From Patescibacteria group bacterium (lineage in GTDB: Bacteria; Patescibacteriota; Gracilibacteria; UBA1369; PNNO01), in NCBI GenBank assembly GCA_024275695.1, contig JAJRYP010000025.1:1-5734 (forward strand): a stretch of DNA of 5,734 bases, in the 5' to 3' direction. Shown in pieces: positions 1 to 5,709 of this stretch (its first letter is position 1; the number at the start of each line of letters is the position of its first letter). The notes beneath the pieces are model-generated. The model searched no databases. It saw only the letters and a list, made by a program, of their open reading frames with translations, and was not told where the DNA came from. The position numbers were made by a program, and so were the translations under genes.

Positions 1-51
1 AACGTTTAAACTTGGATTTTCGGCTTAAATTAAGGGGGTTTTCCTTTTTCG

Positions 52-65
52 TCACCCCGGGGTGA
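52..65. repeat. Perfect 14-bp palindrome
   Basis: TCACCCCGGGGTGA is its own reverse complement. It could be a small hairpin or a dimeric protein-binding site. No gene start is assignable beside it, so the role is unknown. Confidence 0.4.
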
Positions 66-92
66 GACGGTTTTAGTAAAAGTTCGTCTATA

Positions 93-107
93 ACACATCT
101 CATGTGT
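93..107. repeat. Short inverted repeat, 6-bp arms
   Basis: ACACAT and ATGTGT are separated by CTC. The plus strand continues into an A-rich run, not a T-run, so it is not a plus-strand terminator. It lies between the palindrome at 52-65 and the stronger hairpin at 144-176. Confidence 0.3.
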
Positions 108-143
108 GAAAAAACATAAAAACCTCCCCTAAAGCGAATTACG

Positions 144-185
144 CCGGTTTTTCCGGGCGATGCCCGGAAAAACCGGGGTCTTTTT
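144..185 (+). terminator. Strong hairpin with T-run, probable rho-independent terminator
   Basis: Arms at 144-158 and 162-176 are perfect 15-bp complements (CCGGTTTTTCCGGGC and its reverse complement) around a 3-nt loop, GAT. The plus strand then reads GGTC followed by five T. The T-run lies only on the plus-strand side, so it would stop rightward transcripts entering from outside the window. On the minus strand no T-run follows the stem directly, so it is a poor terminator for the importer operon. No plus-strand gene is visible before it. Confidence 0.55.
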
Positions 186-516
186 AGCCAATCAGGCATG
201 CTTAGTATCTTTCTTAGCCATTGTAGGCTACTAACCATTTTCATTATGAAGACACCCAAAACCTCTCCGGAAAAAGATGTGTCTTTGGCTGAAAGTGAAC
301 CGTCGGGCCGGTGGACTCCGTCGGATCCGAATAGACGCGTAACCATACGTGACCGCGAAGGCAAGGGAGACAGCGCTACAATACGGGGGTTAACGGGGCG
401 ACAATACGCGCGCAAAAAGAGTTGCCGTCCTTCCACATATGCCGAATTTCGGAAAAGTGAGTGTTGCCACCAACGAATATAATGTAAACACGACGGAACC
501 GAGCGAACTGTTGAAG

Positions 517-1263
517 TTATTTAATATGTAAAACTTCCAACATGTAGTCTAATACTTTTTGATATATAACTAAAAATTCTTTACCGGATCTATCCCTGGG
601 TTTTGGTAAATTTACATCAAATGTTTTAACAATTTTGCTAGGACAGCGCGACATAATCATTATTTTATCACTTACAAATACGGCCTCTTCAACATCATGA
701 GTTACCATTAATACGGTGGTGTTTAATTTACTTAAATTTTCAATAAGATCATTCTGTAGACGCATTTTAGTTATGTAGTCCAACGAAGCAAAAGGCTCAT
801 CTAACAACAATAAATCCGGCACGTTGATCAAGGCTCTTGCAAGTGCAAGTTTTTGAGACATACCTCCTGAAAGATTACTTGGATATAAATCAGCAAAATT
901 CTCCAACTCAAAAAAATTTAAAATTTTCATGGCTTCCTCCTCATGAATATTTCCTCGTTTTTTTAATGCAAATAACACATTGTCTTTTACACTCATCCAT
1001 GGGAATAATCGCAATTCTTGAAAAACAATACTACAGTCATCCGATGGTCCATGCACGAGACGGTCACCAATCCATATTTCACCCCGGTAATGATTGTCAA
1101 TCCCGGTAATCATTCTCAGCAAAGTGCTTTTACCGCAACCACTACTGCCCAATATAGAAACAAAATTTTGCGGTTTTACATCTAAACAACAACCTTCCAA
1201 GATGTGAAGTTTAGAATCAGGATAAGACTTTCTGGCAATATTTATTTTTAACATCTTTGACAT
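517..1263 (-). CDS. ABC transporter ATP-binding protein, SsuB/TauB family
   Basis: This cytoplasmic ATPase powers a sulfonate/taurine/nitrate-type importer. All nucleotide-binding motifs are present in its 248 residues: Walker A GSSGCGKST at 39-47, Q-loop Gln82, signature LSGGMSQK at 131-138, Walker B LLLLDEP at 151-157, D-loop SLD at 160-162 and the switch His189 in VTHD. LSGGM in place of LSGGQ is common in SsuB-like proteins. Length is normal for the family (about 240-270). It is the last gene of the minus-strand importer operon, starting 9 nt after the permease stop. A GGGAG lies about 14 nt before the ATG, rather far for a strong ribosome site; Met4 is an alternative start. No terminator is evident after its stop. 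The family is certain, the transported substrate is not. Confidence 0.93.
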   Translation of the reverse strand: MSKMLKINIARKSYPDSKLHILEGCCLDVKPQNFVSILGSSGCGKSTLLRMITGIDNHYRGEIWIGDRLVHGPSDDCSIVFQELRLFPWMSVKDNVLFALKKRGNIHEEEAMKILNFFELENFADLYPSNLSGGMSQKLALARALINVPDLLLLDEPFASLDYITKMRLQNDLIENLSKLNTTVLMVTHDVEEAVFVSDKIMIMSRCPSKIVKTFDVNLPKPRDRSGKEFLVIYQKVLDYMLEVLHIK

Positions 1264-1272
1264 ATGGTTGAA

Positions 1273-1878
1273 TTATTCTCCCTCAAATTTTATTTTCCAA
1301 GAAGTAAAATGCTTTTCTGCTTTTATCAAAATTTGATCCGTGATTTTTCCAAGTATTCCTATAGTGATAATACCAACAAACATATCATCAGGTCGTGAAA
1401 AATTTCTTGAATCCCAAATGAGCCACCCCAGCCCTTTTGAAGATGCGACAACTTCAGCGGCTATTAACAATATCCATGAAAGTCCTAAGGCTAATCTCAA
1501 ACCAAGGAAAATATTAGAAAGAGCCGAAGGAATTAAAATTTTTGTTATCAAAAAATAATTTGATTTTTTATAAATATTAGCTACTTCAACTAATTTTTTA
1601 TCTACTGACCTAATCCCATGAACTGTATTGATAAACAACACGAAAAATGAGGCAACCATAAGTAAAACAATCTTTGACATTTCTCCAATTCCAAAAAAAA
1701 TTATTAGAAGTGGAATCCAAACAATTGGAGGGATAGGGGCCAAAAATTGAAACATGGGACTGAGAAGCTTATTCAAAAATTTGGACAAACCAACTCCAAC
1801 TCCAAATATCAATCCTAGCAAACTCCCTGAAATAAATCCTGCAAAAAGTCTATAAAGACTAATTCCAGAATGTTTCAA
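1273..1878 (-). CDS. ABC transporter permease, SsuC/TauC family, C-terminal part
   Basis: This fragment holds most of the inner-membrane channel subunit of a binding-protein-dependent importer. It has about five hydrophobic segments (residues about 9-31, 42-63, 67-88, 120-145 and 165-183). Family signatures include APIPPIVWIPLLIIFFGIGE at 47-66 and the EAA-type coupling loop at about 97-118 (LVEVAN to ILIP), which docks on the ATPase. GLRLALGLSW and the GLGWLI stretch are also typical. The listed start is a TTG at 1878, but this is not a natural start. It lacks a ribosome site, and homology continues upstream in frame as DGSL before meeting a TAA. The missing N-terminus lies in a second frame at 2048-1875. 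Whether any functional permease is made depends on whether the frameshift is real. Confidence 0.85.
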   Translation of the reverse strand: MKHSGISLYRLFAGFISGSLLGLIFGVGVGLSKFLNKLLSPMFQFLAPIPPIVWIPLLIIFFGIGEMSKIVLLMVASFFVLFINTVHGIRSVDKKLVEVANIYKKSNYFLITKILIPSALSNIFLGLRLALGLSWILLIAAEVVASSKGLGWLIWDSRNFSRPDDMFVGIITIGILGKITDQILIKAEKHFTSWKIKFEGE

Positions 1879-2048
1879 TAATGATCCATCCTTTTAAAAA
1901 GCCAGTAATCGACAACGATTTGTGATGGGCTGGCGATTAATGTTTGAGGCAACCACCCCAGTCTTACACTAACCTCCCACAATCCAATCAAGCAAACGGG
2001 AAAAGTTATGGCGAGTGAAAAGTTTTTCAGTTTTTCATTGATATTCAT
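1875..2048 (-). CDS. ABC transporter permease, N-terminal fragment (57 codons)
   Basis: This short frame carries the normal beginning of a SsuC/TauC-type permease: a first membrane segment (about residues 11-24, ending LIGLWE), then RLGWLP and SPSQIVVDYWLF. The last two correspond to the family's conserved segment just before the core membrane domain. The final residues, RMDHY, are out-of-frame nonsense after the frameshift. The ATG lies 5 nt after the TAG of the binding-protein gene, as expected for a co-transcribed operon. No clear ribosome-binding site precedes it, so coupled translation is plausible. Alone it could not form a transporter. Confidence 0.8.
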   Translation of the reverse strand: MNINEKLKNFSLAITFPVCLIGLWEVSVRLGWLPQTLIASPSQIVVDYWLFKRMDHY

Positions 2049-2053
2049 CATAG

Positions 2054-3061
2054 CTAGTATAGATCAACCAACGTATTCTTGACATCAACATTGGTTTTTA
2101 CCAGACCCATTTCAAAAAGAAAATCAGCTTTGTTTTGAATATCGGAAATCTCTTCAACACCAATTGTTGGATTAAAATCATGTTTTGCCCAGGCCAACTC
2201 AACTACCCCTAATTCTATTCCGAGTTCGTCAGCAACTATTCGTTGAGCCTCCGCCGTATTTTCCAAAATCCATTGTTGACTTTTTTTAATTGCCTCAACC
2301 AAATCAGCTGCCAATTCAGGGTTTTCTTGTCTAAATCCATCTCTCATCGCAACTATACTTTGTATAAAAACATTGCTACCTCTTAACACTCTTCCCGTAT
2401 TTGCATATTCCTCTTGCTCGACAAAGGGCGGCCAAATTGCCCAACCATCAATTTGCCTCGCAACAAAAGCGGCTTTTACATCCCGGGGATTCATATCGAT
2501 AATTTCAACATCGTCTGCTGTCAACCCTGCCTGCTGTAATATCTTATTTAGCCCATAATGCGAGCTTGACCCTGAAGGAACAGCAATTTTTTTCCCTCTT
2601 AAATCAATAACTTCGTTTATATCCGATTCGGATGGGACCACAATTTCCTGAACCAAGCTAACGCCCGGTGAAACTATACTTAAATCTATTCCCGCTGCCT
2701 TACCGATAATAGCAGGAGGTTCCGCTTCAAATATGATATCCAAATTGTCTGTTGCCAGAGCTTCATTGATTGCAGGTAAAGTTTGAAATTCAACATATTT
2801 AACAGTCACTCCATATTTATCCGCAACTTCATCAAACAGGCCGTTGTTTTTTGCAACAATATAAGGGGCATAATCAATCGCTCTTGAAAAGCTTCCGATG
2901 TTAACTTCTTTTACCGATTGAACTTCATCCGTTGCTATTGAATCATCGTTAAATGATGTACAGCCGACAAACAAGGCGATAGCCGAAACGAGGATCAAAG
3001 AGGTTAATATTTTTTCATTTTTTAGTTTGTTAAAAAAAAGTATACTCATAAAGGCGTTCAC
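2054..3061 (-). CDS. ABC transporter substrate-binding lipoprotein, SsuA-like
   Basis: This extracytoplasmic binding protein delivers substrate to the importer. Residues about 20-34 form a signal peptide ending FVGC, with Cys34 as the likely lipidated residue; Phe at -3 is slightly unusual for a lipobox. The mature part follows the SsuA/NMT1-like two-lobe pattern: NIGSFSRAIDYAPYIVAKNNGLF, then a LPAINEALATDNLDI stretch, then DLRGKKIAVPSGSSSHY at about 148-164, and DGWAIWPPF. The last two resemble the aliphatic-sulfonate branch. Length is normal at 335 residues from the GTG at 3061. An ATG at 3049 (Met5) is an attractive alternative, because the TATAAT at 3069-3064 would place transcription start near 3057, after the GTG. 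It is first in the operon; the permease begins 5 nt after its TAG. Substrate assignment to a sulfonate is inference. Confidence 0.9.
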   Translation of the reverse strand: MNAFMSILFFNKLKNEKILTSLILVSAIALFVGCTSFNDDSIATDEVQSVKEVNIGSFSRAIDYAPYIVAKNNGLFDEVADKYGVTVKYVEFQTLPAINEALATDNLDIIFEAEPPAIIGKAAGIDLSIVSPGVSLVQEIVVPSESDINEVIDLRGKKIAVPSGSSSHYGLNKILQQAGLTADDVEIIDMNPRDVKAAFVARQIDGWAIWPPFVEQEEYANTGRVLRGSNVFIQSIVAMRDGFRQENPELAADLVEAIKKSQQWILENTAEAQRIVADELGIELGVVELAWAKHDFNPTIGVEEISDIQNKADFLFEMGLVKTNVDVKNTLVDLY

Positions 3062-3063
3062 AT

Positions 3064-3090
3064 ATTATACATGAGTTTTAAAAATTACAA
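3064..3090 (-). promoter_or_regulatory. Possible promoter for the importer operon
   Basis: On the minus strand a perfect TATAAT lies at 3069-3064. TTGTAA at 3090-3085 is 15 bp upstream, and the overlapping TTTGTA is 16 bp upstream; both -35 matches and spacings are imperfect. Transcription would begin near 3057, giving a leader of only about 8 nt before the ATG at 3049. The element lies inside the first codons of the divergent S66 gene. The same bases read TATTAT (3063-3068) on the plus strand just before that gene's ATG, without a recognisable -35. Confidence 0.35.
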
Positions 3091-4099
3091 ATTAAACAAA
3101 GGTGATAAAATTGCGATTCTTGCCCCTTCCTCAGGGAAAGCGAAAAAGTTCCCTGGTGTATATAAGGAAGGGATAAAAAACATTGAAGAAATTTTCGGAT
3201 TAATTGTGGTGGAATATCCAACTACGAAGATGGATGATAAACAGCTCTATAACAATCCTGATTTAAGAGCCGAAGATATAAACAACGCGTTTGCTGATTC
3301 TTCCATTCGGGGAATTATTACAACCATAGGGGGCGATGATTCGGTTAGGATCCTGCCTTTGCTAGATAAAAATGTGATCAAAAAAAATCCCAAATTATTC
3401 ATGGGATATTCCGACACATCGGTTCTTCTGGTATTTTTAAATCAACTCGGTTTGATTTCTTTTCATGGTCCGTCAGTTATGGCAGGTTTTGCCCAAACAA
3501 AAAATTTACCAAAATCTTTTGAAAACCACATAAACAATTTATTATTCAGTGAATTTAAAACTTTGGAGTACCGTCCATTTCGCAAGTATTGCGATTGTTA
3601 CAAAGACTGGGAACTACCAGAAACAAAAGGTGCTATTAACAAACTCAAAGAAAATGATGGTTGGCATTGGATAAATGGGGAGAATGAAGTTTCAGGAAAA
3701 TTGTTTGGTGGATGCATTGAAGCTCTCGAATTTATAAAATCTACTATCTATTGGCCATCAAAGAATTTTTGGCAGGATAGAATTTTATTTCTTGAAACCT
3801 CGGAAGAAAAGCCTACAATAGACCAAGTCAAACGTATGCTTCGTAATTATGGCACACAAGGAGTATTCCAAAAAATTTCCGCATTATTGTTTGGTCGCGC
3901 GAACTTCTATACGAGCATAGAGAAACAAAGACTGGAGAAAATGATTTTAGATGTTGTTATTGACGAGTTCAATGCCAATAATCTACCGATAATCACAAAT
4001 ATGGACTTTGGACATACCGACCCTCAGCTAATCCTCCCGTTGGGAATGGATGTAACAATAAATTGCGTAACAAAAACAATTATACTTCTAAACAATTAA
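3071..4099 (+). CDS. S66-family serine peptidase, LD-carboxypeptidase/MccF-like
   Basis: Family S66 enzymes include LD-carboxypeptidase (murein recycling) and MccF, which cleaves the amide bond of processed microcin C and gives immunity. The 342 residues start with KLNKGDKIAILAPSSG, the usual S66 opening, which supports the ATG at 3071. The nucleophile is Ser114 in MGYSDTS, the Glu is Glu242 in LETSEE and the His is His315 in DFGHTDP. Spacing and total length are close to those of MccF (about 344 residues). The TIGGDD segment at 85-90, the W-x-W at 198-200 and SGKLFGGCIEAL at 208-219 also fit the MccF-like branch. No export signal is seen, so it is probably cytoplasmic. It diverges from the importer with 9 bp between starts and overlaps the synthetase-like gene's end by 4 bp. 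No good ribosome site is visible. Choosing between peptidoglycan and antibiotic-type substrates is not possible from sequence alone. Confidence 0.9.
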   Translation: MSFKNYKLNKGDKIAILAPSSGKAKKFPGVYKEGIKNIEEIFGLIVVEYPTTKMDDKQLYNNPDLRAEDINNAFADSSIRGIITTIGGDDSVRILPLLDKNVIKKNPKLFMGYSDTSVLLVFLNQLGLISFHGPSVMAGFAQTKNLPKSFENHINNLLFSEFKTLEYRPFRKYCDCYKDWELPETKGAINKLKENDGWHWINGENEVSGKLFGGCIEALEFIKSTIYWPSKNFWQDRILFLETSEEKPTIDQVKRMLRNYGTQGVFQKISALLFGRANFYTSIEKQRLEKMILDVVIDEFNANNLPIITNMDFGHTDPQLILPLGMDVTINCVTKTIILLNN

Positions 4100-5160
4100 G
4101 GAGTAGGAGCTCTCTTTCCGAAAAATCCTGTTCTTTTGGCGATGTTTCCGCAACAAATACAGTTTGCACCCTCGTTAGCATTAATCTCTCGGACATGCCC
4201 TAAAAATTCACCTCTAAAGCGACTTTCCATTTCTTTCCCGCATGTATCTTCCACGCAATGATCAAAAATTACCAATTTGTTTGTGCTAAGAATCATTCCC
4301 AATTCGGAAATATCTGCCGCTCGTTGGACATTTGAATCCAAATGAGCTCTGGCTCTTTCCTCATAATTTGCAGAAATGCTGTTTAGTAAATGCGGGATTG
4401 CTTCTGTAAATTCTCCCGCCTCAACAGTTCCCTGCTCTAAAGTATCCCTTCTTGAAAATCGTATTTTGCCGCTCCCCATAAATGTAACTCTTACCGGTAC
4501 GCCAGCTACCATTGGGTCTTTTAAGCGGCGTTGAATTGATTTATTGTACCTTTGGTCAATGTCAACTCTATGTTTACCAATCTTTGAAGCTAATTCTCTA
4601 GCATCAGCTCCAAAAGTTTGATTGTTTGGGATAATTGATATTTGGATTGGCGCAATTGACGGCGGCAGACACAAGCCATATTTATCCCTTAACTGGTCCA
4701 ATAACGGAGGAATTAATCCTTCCCAAAATCCAAATCCAACTTGATGCACATGCTCTTTCTTTCCATTTGTACGCGCTGTTGCGACATTAAATGCCCTAGC
4801 AAAAGTATTACTATGTTTATACACAGTAGCAATTCTAACGCTTCCCCTAACAGGTGAAGCAAACGCTTGTAATGAAGTTACCTTCTTCGCTACAGGTTTA
4901 TTTCCCCACATTGATTGATCTATAGTCAAAAACGCAATTCCTAAACTCCGAAAATATTCTTGTACAGCCTTAATTATTATTTCAAATTCCTTTTCGCAAG
5001 CTTCATCGGTTTCGCTAATACTGTATGCTTCAAAGAGGTCGGTATTTTCGTCAGAATTCAAGAATGGGCGTGTAGATACTGAATGGCTACGAATAATTTG
5101 ATGATGAGAATACCCCCTAAAAGGGAAATGGGCTCGACCATTTCTAATTTGTTCATGCAA
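4096..5160 (-). CDS. Archaeal-type prolyl-tRNA synthetase-like protein, C-terminal part
   Basis: This piece carries most of a class II synthetase fold plus the domains that follow it. Residues about 20-160 match the catalytic core: a motif 2 region at 22-46 with TRPFL, then TFARAFNV at 119-126, then a motif 3 region at 139-150. LPPSIAPIQISIIP at 165-178 opens the anticodon-binding domain, which runs to about 295. The end has Cys302-x4-Cys307 and Cys334-x2-Cys337, the zinc domain of archaeal/eukaryotic-type ProRS. Key catalytic residues are changed: motif 2 RxE reads RSH (24-26), motif 3 GxSxR reads GFWEG with Gly148 for Arg, and the usual C-terminal Tyr is absent. Proline charging is therefore doubtful. 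The TTG at 5160 is unlikely to be a natural start, since homology extends upstream to 5232 in frame. The gene ends 4 bp inside the S66 gene. Confidence 0.78.
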   Translation of the reverse strand: MHEQIRNGRAHFPFRGYSHHQIIRSHSVSTRPFLNSDENTDLFEAYSISETDEACEKEFEIIIKAVQEYFRSLGIAFLTIDQSMWGNKPVAKKVTSLQAFASPVRGSVRIATVYKHSNTFARAFNVATARTNGKKEHVHQVGFGFWEGLIPPLLDQLRDKYGLCLPPSIAPIQISIIPNNQTFGADARELASKIGKHRVDIDQRYNKSIQRRLKDPMVAGVPVRVTFMGSGKIRFSRRDTLEQGTVEAGEFTEAIPHLLNSISANYEERARAHLDSNVQRAADISELGMILSTNKLVIFDHCVEDTCGKEMESRFRGEFLGHVREINANEGANCICCGNIAKRTGFFGKRAPTP

Positions 5161-5232
5161 ATGATAATTTATAACCGGATCGTTAGTTGAATTTGCGAAC
5201 CTACCAGAATCCCTGAACTCACCATCTCGTTT

Positions 5233-5709
5233 TTAGGCAAGCCAATAAGTGCCTTTTGTTAAATCGACAATTTTTCTAATTACATTATCTATGATTTCTC
5301 TTGGCAGTATTATTGGGGACTGGAAAGGCCCGTAGCCCATATCATCAAGTTGCCTTGAAAATCCATCAAAAACAGCTTTTTTTAATCTCATGCCATATGG
5401 CAACCACATGTATCCTCCTCCTTCCCATACATTCTTTCCTCGAGCGATAATGCCAACTCTCTCGAAAACATCAATCATCCTTTGATAACTCATAGTTTCC
5501 CCTGTCACTCTCTCAAACGGCTCTGCACTTTCAGAAACCCAACTCGGTTCCTCTTTTTGTTCAATGGAAGCTAAGGCATCCCTAATTCTATCTAAAATCG
5601 CTGCACGGTTGCCCATAACCTCATCGGAAGACAATTCGGCAATAAGGGTTTTAACTATTTCACTTGAGGGTTGAATAGTAGCTACTTGTTCCACTTTTCT
5701 TTTACTCAT
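5233..5709 (-). CDS. Prolyl-tRNA synthetase-like protein, N-terminal part
   Basis: These 158 residues form the front of the interrupted synthetase-like gene. Residues 1 to about 62 (acidic and helical in character, with IQPSSE and a DRIRDALASIEQ helix) are an extension I cannot match to ordinary archaeal-type ProRS, whose catalytic domain starts almost at once. From about 66 the class II core begins; motif 1 is GYMWLPYGMRLKKAVFDGFS (99-118) with the prolines of SPIILP at 131-136. The frame stops at GTYWLA just before the proline-binding loop, so this fragment lacks motifs 2 and 3 and could not charge tRNA. No ribosome-binding site is seen before the ATG at 5709. A TACTAT lies directly upstream, and TTGTCA at 5734-5729 is too close to it (13 bp) for a convincing promoter. 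Confidence 0.72.
   Translation of the reverse strand: MSKRKVEQVATIQPSSEIVKTLIAELSSDEVMGNRAAILDRIRDALASIEQKEEPSWVSESAEPFERVTGETMSYQRMIDVFERVGIIARGKNVWEGGGYMWLPYGMRLKKAVFDGFSRQLDDMGYGPFQSPIILPREIIDNVIRKIVDLTKGTYWLA

Larger units (their letters stand above)
1..516. other. Left flank without a defensible gene
   Basis: No recognisable protein family or RNA gene is visible here. The stretch contains three inverted repeats (52-65, 93-107, 144-176), and G+C rises clearly from about 250 to 510 compared with the importer genes. Several frames are open. One on the plus strand runs from 198 to 482 (ATG at 198 or 246, basic and low-complexity, no ribosome-binding site). A minus-strand frame has no stop from 520 to the left edge. 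A further plus-strand stretch is open from 394 to 531. They overlap one another, none resembles a family I know, and at most one could be real. I saw no tRNA-like T-loop. Confidence 0.5.
1273..2048 (-). pseudogene. ABC permease locus broken by a frameshift
   Basis: This entry covers the whole permease locus. The frame opened by ATG 2048 reads through SPSQ and DYWLFK, then runs out of frame and stops at TGA 1877-1875. The correct continuation, DGSLLKHSG, is found in another frame. That frame has a TAA at 1896-1894, so it cannot have been entered from further upstream. Adding one A to the TTTTTAAAA run at 1892-1900 (or removing two bases) joins the halves into about 257 residues, the usual SsuC/TauC length. 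The cause could be a true indel or a homopolymer read error. Slippage at this run looks unlikely, because a simple -1 slip on TTT would read TAA next. Confidence 0.85.
4096..5709 (-). pseudogene. Prolyl-tRNA synthetase-like gene interrupted by an in-frame TAA
   Basis: The frames at 5709-5233 and 5160-4096 are in the same phase. The 24 codons between the TAA (5235-5233) and the TTG at 5160 contain no stop. They still align to prolyl-tRNA synthetase: residues STND followed by PVINYH and IRNGR match the TxE proline-binding loop and the conserved segment after it. One TAA therefore splits what was a single 537-codon gene (codon 159). TAA ends four other reading frames here (the S66 gene, the ATPase, the permease fragment and this gene's own end), so global reassignment of TAA is unlikely. 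Nonsense mutation, read error or readthrough remain possible. Confidence 0.75.

Noticed and set aside
378..408. 8-bp direct repeat ACAATACG, two copies 23 bp apart
   Set aside because: Too short and only two copies; not a CRISPR or iteron array.
198..482. Plus-strand frame of 94 codons (ATG 198 or 246)
   Set aside because: No ribosome site, no family resemblance, basic low-complexity product, and it competes with open frames on both strands over the same bases. Kept only as part of the left-flank description.
837..1109. Plus-strand frame opposite the ATPase gene
   Set aside because: Antisense shadow of a gene with all ABC motifs intact.
1340..1558. Plus-strand frame opposite the permease
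   Set aside because: Antisense shadow; no independent signal.
1892..1900. Programmed ribosomal frameshifting at the T5A4 run of the permease
   Set aside because: A -1 slip of tRNA on TTT would put TAA in the decoding site, a slip on AAA gives poor re-pairing, and the run is short for transcriptional slippage. An indel or read error is simpler.
2373..2558. Plus-strand frame opposite the binding protein
   Set aside because: Antisense shadow of a well-supported gene.
5233..5235. Recoding of TAA as a sense codon
   Set aside because: TAA ends four other reading frames in this window, including the intact S66 and ATPase genes and the synthetase-like gene's own end, and no recoding structure is evident.
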